A stretch of 64,000 nucleotides of DNA, taken from NCBI GenBank assembly GCA_964007475.1, contig OZ023273.1, positions 104,902,485 through 104,966,484 of the forward strand, written 5' to 3'. This document shows, one piece after another, positions 37,910-50,887 of this stretch. The notes beneath the pieces were generated by a model. The model made no database searches, was not told the DNA's origin, and saw only the letters and a program-made list of their open reading frames with translations. Numbering within the stretch: the first letter of the stretch is position 1; the number at the start of each line of letters is the position of its first letter. The position numbers were made by a program, and so were the translations under genes. Source of the DNA: Hybos culiciformis. Taxonomy: Eukaryota; Arthropoda; Insecta; Diptera; Hybotidae.

Positions 37910-38389
37910 GAACCGCAACCCTAACAGAGGTGTCTTTATCATCACTACCATCTGATGACATTTTCTTAATTGAATTTTCTTCTACTTCTTGATCTACTAC
38001 TACTACTTCTTCTTCTTCTTCTCCTCGTCCTCTGTTATTTTCATTCACAATAAATGTAGAATTTTTTTTCAATTGACCTATTTCAGCTTTTTGAAGTGAT
38101 GTTACAGCATCAACAATAGCTGCAGACGATTTACAAGAATTATTGCAGATGACACTAGATTCATTCGTTATTCTTGCTAAATTATTTTCATCATATTCAT
38201 CATCAACAGCATCATAATAATTTTCTAATTTCGACGCAGCTGGAGTTTTTTTTGTTGTTGCATTTTCAACCACTAACTCTTTAGTTGCAACTATTTCATT
38301 AATTTCATTAAATAAATTATTATTTTTTTGTGTTGTTTGCTCTTGTGAATTTCCCTCGTCTGTACTACTGAGTGCAAATTCAGCAGACG
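37909..38389 (-). CDS. 5' coding exon of a kinesin, probably KIF21/Klp31E-like (partial)
   Basis: The minus-strand frame is free of stops from about 38447 to 37909, which is very unlikely by chance in such AT-rich DNA. Its composition shifts to acidic and polar residues (DAVDDEYDENNLARITNESS, then a GEEEEEVVVVDQEVEE run). It ends SSDGSDDKDTSVRVAVR with the last Arg codon split (CG|N) at a strong donor, CG|GTAAGTAC. VRVAVR is the first strand of kinesin motor domains, and D-x-S-VRVAVR fits KIF21/kinesin-4 starts best. The only in-frame Met (ATG at 37961-37959, A at -3) would place VRVAVR at residue 13, close to human KIF21A. The 140 or so open codons before it suggest instead a long acidic N-terminal extension begun in an upstream exon. 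The 5' boundary given is a plausible acceptor (TTTTCCGGAAATAG|CG). The motor is a microtubule plus-end ATPase; the downstream exons are not in the window. Confidence 0.7.
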
Positions 38390-41300
38390 CTATTTCCGGA
38401 AAAGATGCCGTGATTAAAAATATTTTCTTCTTTTTTTTTATTCGTTATATCTTATTTTCGCGCGTTTTTATGGTTAAATATAAATTTTCCTATTTTCTCT
38501 CTTTCTCTATTTGTAATATTATTGTTTAATGACTTTTTTAATTTTAAAAATAGGAAATAATAATAATAAATTTTTTTTTTTTTTTTTAATTTATAGAAAA
38601 ATAATAAAAAGAACACTATACTTTAGTTTTATTTACGCTATACAAGATTATGTGTATATATCTTTAAAAAAGGATCATTTAAGATTTAATGTGCCTTTAA
38701 CAAAAAAGAAAAATTATTCTGAACAGTTTTCTTTTCTTGGAAAATTTTTTTATATTTTTATATTGTTCCTCCAGTTATTCCGTTTCTGTTGTAGCTGTAA
38801 GAAAAATTAGAAAAGAAAATCTGAATTAACAAAGTTGAAATTTTCTTTCATTATTATTATTAATAAAGTTAAAAAGTTGATAAAATAATTTTTTTTTTTT
38901 TAATTAAAATTAAATTTCGGATTTAACTTTTATTAAAGTAACTACTTATAGTAATAATACTAATTACTTATCGTAATTAAGCTAATATTAAATACCAGAT
39001 AGTTCAAGAGATTTTTTATATTGTGTACTTTTAGAGATAAATAAAGATTAAAGTAAAAGATATAGGAATCTTAAATAAATTTTAAGAAACTATTTGTTGA
39101 GTCTTAATATAATATAATTAGTACTAAGTGTGTATTAAAATAAATAACCCCTTAAAAGTTATGTCTATAATGAGCTTAATTTGAGTATCGCTTCTTGCTT
39201 CTTTCTATATGTATTGATTAGATTCTTTCTATATGTATCGATCGTAACCAAAGTTTCTAAAATACATAAAATTCACCAAAGTCATCATAATTCTTTACTG
39301 GTTTACTTTAACGATGCCTATATAAGTATATAAGACTTTGGGTACACACTACACACCATACAATTTTAAGCACAAGCACTATTTAGTATTATTGAGAAAG
39401 AGCAGTTTAATTTAAAAATTAAAAATTATTAACTTCAAATTGACCGCATCTTGTTTATTAGATAATTACTTTTTTCCAAGAAAATTATTTAAAAAAGTTG
39501 ATATTCCCTACATTTAACAACACAGATCAAAGAGTTTTTGTTACCACCCAAGATACTTATATTATAGAACAACTCATTTATAAAAAAAATGTTCTTTGAA
39601 GATAAAATTCTGAAAATACAAATTCATAACTTTGTATTATAAATTTCTTCAAATTCTACATACGTACATTATTATATTTTAAAAACTAAATTAAAATGTA
39701 AAAATCTGCAAATCATATATTCATTGTGTTTAACTTAACGTAACCAGCCTCGAATTTTTTTTTTCTGTCTATGTTAATGAAAGCAAATACAATTTTTTGT
39801 TCGTTTTTTTTTTTGCAATCCAAATTACATACAATTTTTTTGAATTAAAGCGTTTATATATAGGTATATATCTATTTTTTGAATTATGCGTATAATTTAA
39901 TTTCACAAAAAAAAAAAAAATTCAAAGAAATATGGTTCATTTATTAAGAGAAAAATCTCCCTCAAAGTTATTTGAAGTGATTCCAATTTTTTTTTTTGCT
40001 GTATGCTTTGATCAATGAAATTGCAATTTTGAAATTTTTATTTACATAAATAACCCTAATTCATTCATTCATATTATGCATAAGCCGAGCTCACTAATTT
40101 TTATTTTCTTGCTTAAACGGCAAATTTTATATCGTTGCTAAATCTGTATAACTAATACTGCTAAACTGAGATCAAACTTATATAATATATACGGTTTCAA
40201 TGCTTTTTCATTAAGGACTAAACAATCATTGGACTATTTTTTTTTCAAATTAGCATCGTCGAATTACTAAAGTCGCTGTTATCTTAAGCAACTATGTATC
40301 TACGAATTTCATCCACTTTTGATGATTAAAACTTTAATTTGGAATATTCTGTACCCGAAATTGTCAGCTCACAGTCAGTCAAAGTCAGTTCGCAGTCGCG
40401 CAAAAAACAATTCTGAATATTTTTAATAGATGTAACGCGATACCTAACACATTCAAATTAAAGCATACTAATTATACATTTTTTATTACTAATTCCAAAT
40501 TTTTTTTTATTTTTATTTCAAATTTTTCAAAAACTTTGCACTAAAGAATTCAGAATTATTTTTATTGTTTTTTACATTTAATAGCACGCGTGCAAGAGGC
40601 AGCTGTGTACAAACAAAAATATTATAACAATAATAATTTGATTAAAATGTGACACTCACTTTTATTTATTTATTTATATTTACATAGCTGGAGATATTAT
40701 GTTGTATATGTACAAACATAACATAAATATTAAAAATTAAAAGCTTTCTGTTTTAATCAGAAATTTTCTTTTTCACCAGATGCGAAGAAGAAGAAAACAA
40801 AAAGATATGTTTTTTAAGGATTTTTTGGTTTTTTTTTTTTTTTTGATAAAATGCTTTTAATTTTTAATATTGTGACATAAAAAATTGTCATACTTACTTA
40901 ATAAATAAAAAAAAATTTTGTTTTTTTTTTAAAGATTTTATTTTACATATTTTTTAAGATATTTTTTTACATAAAAAAAAAATTGCAATTTTTATAAGTA
41001 AAAATACATACTTATATTTAAAATGTAAATCGTTTGAGGGAAGACTAGACAGTATGATATCCAGCCGATATTACTTTCTTGATGAATGATTCGATTAAAA
41101 ACAGAAAGAAGAAAAAAACAAACATATTTGAGTGACAACAAAATGTAGGAAAAGAACAAAAAGTTTTTCATAATTTTTTATTTTGATATTAATTTTTATT
41201 ATTTTTTTTTTTGTATTAGAAAAACAATAAAATACTCTTCTATGTGAGATTTTTTTTTTGTATTCAAAAAATGATTTTCTTATTCAAGGCATGAATGCAT

Positions 41301-41900
41301 GAGAGCATAAAAAGTTTTTCTTACGTGCATGAAATTTGACAAAACAAAAAAAAAAAAAAATTCATTAACGATATGGAACTGAAATAATGCTGCTTCTTAA
41401 TAGGAATATTAAAAAAAAGGGTCTTTAATTTATTATTTGTTTATTTTGTTTTATCAAAAATAATAAAATTCGAATAACATTTTAAAAACAGCTTATTAAT
41501 TATGGCGCGACGAAATCGAAAATTCAAAAAGAAATTTAAATTGTTCAAATGTAAATTTTTATTTGTTGAAAAAAAAAAAATCATTTGGTATGAATATGAA
41601 ATGTTTTTGTTTATTTTTTATACTATAAATAAGTGGTTGTAGGTATTTTTAATTGAGACATCCGTCGATGTCAGAGCCCTGCTTATTTTTACAGAAAAAA
41701 ATTTTTGTTATAACATCTTCTCATCTAACACTAAAAGTCAAAAATTTTATAGTTTTAGCAAATCTGTTCTTAAAACAGTACACTAAACGACTAAACCAGT
41801 ATAACTTTGGCAACTAAAAAAATCTAAGTTTTTGTTCAACACATGAATTATTTTGCCCGAACGAGATTTATTTCAAATATGCAGCTTATTCTACTGTTGC
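38390..41900. other. AT-rich non-coding stretch upstream of the kinesin exon
   Basis: An upstream intron or 5' flank of the minus-strand gene. No convincing start exon was found. A small GC-richer patch at 40368-40412 carries repeated TCAGT/TCAGTC words (see findings). The 93-codon plus-strand frame at 38529-38810 is A/T-run translation. Confidence 0.45.
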
Positions 41901-41903
41901 ATA

Positions 41904-42090
41904 TCGTCGGTGGGCCTACAAAAGCCGCTATAATTAGGTAATTTTTCCGATTTATTTTTAGATAGTCAAAACGGTATGGAAATGGTACGCAACAACTGGT
42001 AGAAAGGATCATTTAAGACCGGAGTAATATTTAAAACTACAAAAAAAATTTGGGTTTGAAGTATAGCAGCTTTTGTAGGCCCACAAACGA
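41904..42090. mobile_element. Short TA-flanked MITE (copy C)
   Basis: A 187 bp element. The left arm is TCGTCGGTGGGCCTACAAAA and the right arm, reverse-complemented, TCGTTTGTGGGCCTACAAAA, both continuing GC(C/T)GCTAT. The TIRs are about 28 bp with a few mismatches. TA flanks it at 41902-41903 and 42091-42092. No coding content; the interior is too short for one. Confidence 0.78.
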
Positions 42091-42252
42091 TATGTGCGAG
42101 ATAAACTAGCTGACTTGTAACTAACCAGAGAAATTTTGTACGGCAGAAACCAAAACTAAACTAGTTTTAGCTAAAACTACTAGGTGAGATAATATTATTA
42201 GTCGTGTAAATGCCTAAAATTATTATTTACTTATGTATTATGATTACACATA

Positions 42253-43095
42253 CACTCTTAGAAAAGTCCAACGCGCTGGAACTCCGAAGGATAGAGTTAT
42301 GAATATATAACTCCTTTTTTAGAGCAACTGAATAGAATAACATTTCGATGAAGTAAAACTTTTGAAACTGCTCAGAAGTTTAATTTAACTATTGAACTAT
42401 TTGCGAAGTTCCAGGAGTATAATTTTCTTTTTTTGAAATAGAGAATGTTTTCGGAGTTTTATTTTTTAAGTAAAGCTGAAATTTCGATATTGAACTCCGT
42501 ACAAAGTTTTTTTCAAATCTTGTTAGAAGTTAAGTTAACTACTTTCGGAGTTACAATAATATATTACCGTAATTATTTTTTGTTTTTTTATTAATTTTGA
42601 TAATGAACTCCGTAAAAAGTTTTTACAAAATTCTGTTGGAAGTTAAGTTAACTATTTTCGGAGTCCTTAGCATTGCAAATCGCCATCATACCAAATTTAT
42701 ATTTTCTATTTTATATACTTTTTAAATTTCAATACCGTAGCTGAGTGGGAGTGTTGGCGGATTACAATGCTAAGGACGCAGGTTCGAATCCCAAAGAAAT
42801 AAAAGAAATAAAATCATAGATTTAATAAAAATAATAAAAAAAAGTTCTAATAAATAAAAAAAATATAAAAATTTAAATTAAATAAAAAAATTAAATTTTA
42901 TTTTCTTTTGTAAAAAAAAGGAATAAAATCAAACTCCTCAAGGTAGTTTATAAAACTTTTAATCGGTGTTTCAATTTAGCTAAGAAAAAGAGTAAATAAT
43001 TGACTATTTATAATTAAAAATAAATAACTCCGATAGATGATGGACTCTATTGAACTCCGTTTCGGAGTTCCATAAACACCGTTTTTCTAACAGTG
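42253..43095. mobile_element. TA-flanked DNA element with CACTSTTAGAAAA ends and GAACTCCG motifs
   Basis: An 843 bp element with terminal inverted repeats CACTCTTAGAAAA (left) and CACTGTTAGAAAA (right, reverse-complemented), bordered by TA at both ends (42251-42252 and 43096-43097). The motif GAACTCCG and its reverse complement CGGAGTT(C) recur at about 42279, 42448, 42498, 42545, 42604, 42657 and 43050-43071, the last as a head-to-head palindrome GAACTCCGTTTCGGAGTTCC. A segment of about 65 bp (GAACTCCGT...GTTAAGTTAACTA) is duplicated at 42498 and 42604. A tRNA-like module lies at 42738-42791. No transposase remnant was recognised; probably a non-autonomous Tc1/mariner-type element. Confidence 0.78.
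42738..42791 (+). pseudogene. tRNA-like pol III box A/box B module
   Basis: TAGCTGAGTGGG (42738-42749) fits the internal promoter box A (TRGCNNAGYNGG) and GGTTCGAATCC (42781-42791) is a perfect box B; 31 bp separate them, as in tRNAs. The sequence between can form only a poor anticodon arm, with an oversized loop (GGATTACAAT), and no acceptor stem is evident. It is therefore a tRNA pseudogene or the head of a tRNA-derived SINE rather than a working tRNA. It sits inside the TA-flanked element, and part of it (42755-42777) has an inverted near-copy at 42663-42685. Confidence 0.65.
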
Positions 43096-46000
43096 TATCA
43101 ATCGAATCGGAACTGTTTCAACATAAAACCGAACTTTTATTTAGAATTTTACATTAATAACAATTTTCAATGAATCTATCAATAAAATTGAACTATTGTC
43201 CAAAAAAAAAAATTTTTTTTTTATACCAAAAATTTTCCAATATAAGCAATATAAATTAAATTAAAGTACTTCAAAGCCAAAACATTTTTTTTTAAATTAA
43301 TTAAAATTGCAGTATAAATATATATATTTTGTTTTTTCCTGAAAAACTTCCTCAAACAATTAACGCTTTTCACGAACACTTGAAAATAAAAATTGCATTA
43401 TAAAATTATTACATAACATAATTGAAAAGATATGCAAAATTCTATTCGCACATAAAAAAAAGTTTGTTTAAACATTTTTTTTTTATATATATAAACGAGG
43501 GATATTCGGAAGATTATGGGCAGCGATGCTAATTTAAATTTTTTACTTAACGATTATATAATACATATATAATTTTATAATGAAGATTTTCTTTTGGTTG
43601 AAGGCACTTAATTTTAATTATATTTCGAAGGCACAATCAATTTGTTTGTGACTTCGGTTATGCTGAGTAATAAGAAATTGGACGAAATTGATTATTGTGA
43701 TTTAAAAAAAAGAAGCATTCACGACTTTAACTGAAATCTTCCAAAAATGTATAGCAATAAATCGTAAGGAAGAATAAATTACAAAAATTATTTCTTTTAT
43801 ACTAAATTAGTTTCTAAAATTCAAATTTCATTTTATTTATAATCATATGAACATATGTATATATTAAAAAGTAGAGGTACGAGTTATTTCTCCTTGTTTT
43901 GACAAAAAACTAATCTTACTAAAGTCATCCACTACCTAGTTCAATTTGGCCTATATACAATTCATAGCAAAGGATGTACAGAAATTATAGCTGTAGCAGC
44001 TAGCAGTATCCTACTACTAAATAATGTTCATAATAAATACTTTTTACACTTTCTTGTTTATTATTTTGTATTAAAAGAAAAGCTGACAAAAACAGGGAGA
44101 GTTCCAAAAATTAACGACTTCTATATACTTGAGTACAATTTAAATTATTATTTTTTTAGAAAATAATAATTAATGAATAATATGTTTAAATCTCAGTTTA
44201 TTTAAAGCGTATAAAATTATATATTTTTAATTCAAAAGGAAAAAAAAAATTTTTTTTGAACTTGAGAAAAATATTAAAGCTTTGATCACAACATCAAACA
44301 ACATAAATCATTTCCCTAAAATAAGCTACAAAATTTATTTTATTAATTTTGGGAGGAAAACCAATTACCTAAGTATCTCCAGTTTTTTTTTTTTTTTTTT
44401 TGCTGAAATTTCACAGTTATCATTTGATTATATTTACGTAGGTTTCAACCAGGTAGGAAAAATTTATTAAAAATCAAATTAAAAAAAAAAATAAAATAAA
44501 ATAATATAAAACCCACATGTAAATTTGTTACCATATAATTTTTTATATTTTTTTTTATTATTTTAAACTGGTTAAATTTTCAAGCACATTTTCAATATTT
44601 CCACATGAAGAACTTCAAGAATGCTTCAAATGAAATTTTAAATAAAAAAAATAAAAAAATTAAATAAAAAATAAAATAAAATTAATAAACTTGTAAATAA
44701 CCGGTTAACTGATTTTCTAGTTCTCAATTTCTGTAATATTACTAGGTATCGTTTTTGTTTGCGACAAAAATTACTGAAATGCATACCTAGTGCTAGAATA
44801 CTCATTAGTCGCATTTAAGTGCATTTAGGCGTGCTATTTTTCGTTATACACATTATATTTAAGTACAAGTTACGACGTACGTAACCTGTAAAAAAAAAAA
44901 CAAAAAAAAGATAAGCTAAAATAAATTATCCTTAAATCAGATCCTTTCAAAAAATTAAACCAATTTTAAAATAAAAGAAAAATAATTTTTGTTGACAGAT
45001 ATTTCAATTTTAATATTTTTTTCCGGAAATAGAGAATTTTTTTCCCATTTCAATTGCATAGTGTTCTTTCTTGCCGCCAAAAAAAAAATTGATTCAACAG
45101 CAAAAAAGAAAACATATGCGGTCAAAAATTAATAAAATTCCGAAAACTTATTTTTTTTTTTTTTTACATAAAAATCTTATCATGATTTATGTAATTTCTA
45201 AGTAGAGTGAAAAAATCTGTTGTAAATTACCTAAAAAAAATTTTTAGATTAAATTTCTGCTCATAAATTAAACTGGAATAAGAAAACAATAAATTCTGTT
45301 AAAGTACATTATTTTTATTTTGTTTTTTCAAAGTTGTCGATTCTGAAAGACCACTTAATTTAACAAACGCAAATAATCTCCCATGCAAAACTGTTGTAAT
45401 TTAATCATGACAGTTATCAAAATTTGTTATGTTTTATTTGTTATGTTTTTTTTTTTTGTTGTTGTTATCAAAATTTAACAACATCATCATGAAAAAAAAT
45501 ATAAAAAAAAAATATGAATATGTATAAACGTACATACATAGTACCAAAATAGGCTTTAAAAAAAAAATATTGTAAACAAAAAAAAACTGAAAAAATTTGT
45601 TGTAAATTACAAAAATTTCGTTATCTTCTGTTTATAAGTAATATAGGGCAAAATTTTCCAAATATTTCAAATTTTTAGAAAAACAAAAATTTTTGATTTT
45701 TCAAAAGAAGAAACATAATATTTAACAACACACAAAAATACGAAAAAGCAGGAAAAAAAAAAGTTGCCAGCTTTATGACAAACTTCTCAAAAAAAAAAAA
45801 AAAACGAAAATATTTTGGATCAATTCCAACAAAACTGCAAAAAACTTTGTTCAAAATTCTAACAAAGCTTAAAGCATTTTTTTTTTGTTAAATACATGAC
45901 ACTAAAAAACACAACATGATATGAAAACTTTTTTTTTTTAATTTTTCCATTTTTTTTTGCGAATTTTTCCGTTGCAATCTATATTAAGCTTTTGATCTTC

Positions 46001-47567
46001 ATTTTTTCCCACAAAAGGAACAAAAAAAAAAAGGATTTGAAATTGCAGCTCTGAATAAAAAAAAAAAAAAGAAGAAAAAAGTAAATTTTTTTATATTTGT
46101 TATATTCGTTATGACAACATCCTTTAATTTCTGATTTCTTTTTTCCTTTGGTTAAAAAGTGCATTCAACTGTTAATACCAAATCATGTCCATTGGAATGA
46201 TTTAAAAACTATTTTATCGTACATATTTAACTATTTTTAAAGCTTTTAAAATTTCACTTAATTTATTTTGTTCTCTATATACATTTTTAAGGATTTTAAT
46301 TAACCATTTGGAATAATTATTTAGGTTCGTTAAATATCTACTCATTTACCAATTTTCATCAGAATCCATTAAGACTTTAAAAAAAAATTCAAATTATATG
46401 AATCTTAAAGGCTCTAACCCAGTCTGGTTAAATGAAAACTAAAGAATTCTCAAAATTTGCACAAGGTGAAGAACTACCGGAGAATTAAGATTTTAAACAA
46501 ACCAACATTTACATTCTCGCATTTTTATTTATATAGATATATAGAAGATTTATTTAGAAACCCTTGGCTGATTGAGATCAGAGTAACTGCAAAAGTTGAA
46601 AGAAGAATTTAATTTTTTTAGCTGAAATTGAAAGTGAACGAGATTGATTGTATCCAAACAATCCGAATTGGCTTGATAATTTATTAGTTGGAAGATTTAG
46701 CTAGATCATAGAATCACCCCATCAAGCTGATAATAGTAAAAAATACGAATAGATTTATTAATAAAGTAAAAGAGTTCATTATAACGTTTGTAGGGAAAAT
46801 AAAGATACAAGCAAAGATTTTCTTCTTTTTTTTTGTATATTTTTTTTTAGATAAAACTGTTACTTTTCTTTTTTGTTTTTCTTCTTCTTTTTTTTTTATT
46901 ACTATTTTGTATTTTTTCTAGTTTTGAATCCTTGAAAAAAATCAATCGCAATCCAAAAAAAAAAAGCTACAATTATTCCTGTATGTTTTAAAAAATGAAT
47001 GATGTTCATCTTGCTTATTCAAGCAACATTGAAATATTTAGTTGAATGAATATGGTTAACATTTCCGAGATCAATTTTCAAAAGAATCTCTTATGACAAT
47101 TGTCATCAGAGGGTTTCATTATATCCTTGTTCTGTTTTTTTTTTTTTTACTTTGCTTTTTTTTCCAAATTTTATACGAACTTAGATAGTTATTATGACTT
47201 TTTGTTTCAATAAATTTTCGTGTCATTTTTAAAATGAAAACTTCTAATCGAGCTTAATGGACATAATGTTTGCTATATACTACGTGTATATTTGTAATGT
47301 ATATAAAAAAGAAAATTTGAAATTTTTCAAACAACTAATGCTGATTTGACCTATTGTCATTTTTCATGTGTGTATAATTATAATGTCATGTTTATTCCGT
47401 TTTATTACTTCTTGAGATTATTATAGTACATTTCTACGTAAAAAGTTTTCATTAAACATTACTTATGTTAAACATTCAGTTTGTATGCATTGAAATATGG
47501 ATGATACTTTTAACTTATGACATTTCTATCATTATAATAATAACTAACGCAAAATAAAGTCATAAGT

Positions 47568-47621
47568 TATATTACTTTCGCTTGTACTATTACTTTCGCT
47601 TGTTATATTACTTTCGCTTGT
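47568..47621 (+). repeat. Three-copy tandem repeat, about 18 bp unit
   Basis: TAT(AT)TACTTTCGCTTGT occurs three times in a row (47568, 47588 and 47604) with a two-base spacer after the first copy. Confidence 0.9.
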
Positions 47622-49850
47622 ACTTAAGACCTATCAACAATTGATTAGAATTATATTTTTTATGATCAACTTAACCCAATTTTAGTACATATAAATCTTT
47701 TAACATCATCTTATTGTTGATGCATAGATATTGAGAACTTTTTTTTTCTTTCACAATTAACTATTTATGTAGTAATTGAAAATTAAACAATTATTCTGTA
47801 CATTACTCTGCTGTCAAATTTATTGGAAATCAAATTAAATTAAAAACTAAATTTAAAATTTTTTGCAATCTGGGAAAAGTAGCTATTTAAATAGTATTTA
47901 AATAGTATCGAACATGTACTTCCAAGAGTTCCAATTAAATGGTATAATATGACGACAAAAAGAGGTCAGTCAAAATAAGAAAAATCAAATGTTCATCATA
48001 TGTGCACAGCACCTCTATATACAATATAAGTTTGGCACGTAATGGATATGAATATAAGCAAATGTATACCTAAATGTATGTTATATGATTCTCTTAAAAC
48101 GAATGAACAATGTCTATGATGCTGAAATTGAATTGCGTAAAAATTGATTGAAGAAATTGTAAATATTGAAAATGATTTTCTTTTTTTTTTCCTTTTTTTT
48201 CGAATAACAAATTGTACAGATAGAATAATTTGTGTATTCTTAAAAAAATATTGTCAATCCAATTTTTTTTTTTTTTTGGTAAATCCTTGATTAATATTGT
48301 ATCATAATCAGATATAACCCCAATGAATTTCGTTTATCAAAATCAAACAATGTGTGTTGTATGTAGGTAGGTAGAATAAGCTTTAACTGGCTTTTGGCCA
48401 AGCAAAAAATTAATTTAAGTTTCACTAAATGCATGTAGATTACTTATAAGACATAAAAAAAGGGATAATATGGACATTTGTTTTGTATATTCAATAAAAA
48501 AAAAGACAGATATTCTGTCAAACAGTTACAAAAAAAATTTCTATGTTTGTTACCATGATGTGAACCCAAAAATGCACGCAAAGGATTTGTTTTCTTTTTT
48601 GATAATTTTTTACTACATAACTACTTATTATGTATTTAGTGATTTCAAACAATGCCCAACCCAACGTTACGTCAAAGGGTGAAATTAAAAAAATAAAATT
48701 TATTTTTCAATGTTCAAGAAACTCATATAATTTGGGTCTAATTATTTTTAATTTGTTAAACTGAATTAGTTAGTACTAAGATGTTTAAAATTCTGAATTT
48801 TTTAACATCTCAAAAAGTAATAAAATATATAAAATACGCCTGACTTGAAAGAATATTATCCTAATCAACTTTTGAACTTACTGAAAATGCATTCAACAGA
48901 ATACAAATTAATATAAAGGCAGAAATTTAATCATATTTTGAACAGTTTAGTATATAATAGTAAGTAATAGTTAAGAAACAAAAAAGAAAATTATATAGAA
49001 TAAAAAGTATAATTTTTTAAGAGAAATTGATACTTGTCTCTTTTTTAATATGTTTATGATGCATATACATAAACATAAGTACCTATATATATATATATAA
49101 TCTTTTTTTTCGATTTATTAATGCAATTATTTTTGCAATCAAACGGAAAATATTATTAAAAACTGTCCCTCAAGGCTTGAATAATTTTGTTGCTTAAAAA
49201 GGATAATCCTAGTTAGAATTTAATGACTTTTTTGACGTTCATTGAAATAGATTTTACATTAATTCACCATCAGTTTATTATATGTATAAAGATTTTTTTC
49301 TAATTAAAAATTCTGAAATGAAATATTGGAATTAGAATTATTATCATTATCAGCTATTGCCAAACACAATCCCGATGTAATTTTTGTATTATTTATATTA
49401 TATAGTTAAAAGTATAAGGAAAAACTAAAATTAATAAGATTTATTTTTCGATGTAAATGTAAATAAATGATTAGCATTTTATTTCTAATAATTTTTGTTG
49501 ATAAAATTCTTTAAGTTTTTGAATACAAAAGACTTTCAAGTTTTAAAATAGAAATGTGGAAACAATTTTAAATTAATTTACAATGTTGATAAGAGACAAT
49601 TTATTAGAAAGCAAAGAAAACTCAAATCAATTCATGGAAACTTATCCTTAATAGAAATCTAAAGCTAAATTAAAATGTTTCACTATTGAAGAACTATAAA
49701 GTCTAAAGTAAAGTAATCGTCCAGGGTGAAAATAAATAGTGAGATTATTTGTTTAGGTAGGTCCACATTTTTATCCGAAAACCCATTTCAACTGCCAGTG
49801 AACCTATTTTAGGAAATTGGTCTGTTTTATTTATTGTTTCTATTTTAAAG

Positions 49851-49905
49851 TATAGTTTGGATACATAGTTTGGATGCATTTTGATGTATAGTTTGGATGC
49901 ATTTC
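49851..49905 (+). repeat. Three-copy short tandem repeat
   Basis: The core ATAGTTTGGATGCATTT(T/C) is repeated at 49852 (truncated), 49865 and 49887. Confidence 0.8.
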
Positions 49906-50887
49906 GAAAGTGAAAAACAGTTCACATTTATCATTTTCTTTGAATGATTTATTATCAAGATGAACATCTAAAGTGAAATATAAAGTGAAATATTAGCTTT
50001 AAGTGACAAAAATTAATATACAACTTATATATCGATGTTTAGAAAACATATACATATTCATTTAAAAAATATATTACCGTATATTACTGAAGGTTAAGTA
50101 TAGTTACATTGTAATGAATTTTAATTCTTCAAAATTATTAAATTTTGTAAGAACGATATTCATTTGTAGTTTTTTCAAATATTTTAGGGAAATGCACATT
50201 GTTATTTTTATACAAAATAACAAAAAAAAAAAAAAAGAGATAATGATAAAATTCAAAAACATAAACAAAAATGAATGTGCGTTGAAGTGCATAAATAAAT
50301 AATTTTCTGCTCTGTCTAGCTTTCATAATTATTTTTGTTATTATGCTGTGAAAATTGCCAATTTTTCATTAGCAGAAAAATATCAATTTTTTTTTTGTTT
50401 TTTTTTTTCAATAATATTTAAATTGTTATATAATATAAATATAAAGTTTACATTTACAACATAATGCATTGCGTATATAGTTTAGGTGCAATATTTATTT
50501 TTATTTTTTTTATCATGAAATCATAACACATATTGTACATATCTTTTCATTATTTTTTATACATAAATCAGTTCAGTTCGGTTCACATAAAAAAATCTAT
50601 AAAATTTTTATCATTGATAACAAGCTTTGATTAAAAAAACTATACTCGAAAATCGCATATATTACGTGATAAAAACAAACTAAATATTTGAATGAACAAT
50701 ATCGATATTTAAAAAAAAATCATTGATTGATCAATAAATTTTATAACATAATTTATGTGAAAAAGATTATAAAATTCTATAAAAAGTACATTAACTATAT
50801 AAAATCCAGAGAAAAATTACATTATCAAAATTGATTCCATTATGTAGGATGATCGAATTTAAAATCAAGCAAGGCAGGGCCCATCAA

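Noticed and set aside
38529..38810. 93-codon plus-strand frame near the kinesin exon
   Set aside because: Phe/Lys/Ile-rich translation of A/T runs; no splice or domain signals.
41640..41690. GACATCCGTCGATGTC palindrome next to CAGAGCCCTG as a transposon end
   Set aside because: No partner end seen; probably a relic too decayed to call.
42738..42791. Functional tRNA gene
   Set aside because: Boxes A and B are good but there is no acceptor stem and no proper anticodon arm, and it lies inside a transposon.
50104..50326. Three mutually overlapping 62-codon frames
   Set aside because: Overlap on both strands in low-complexity sequence is the signature of chance frames.
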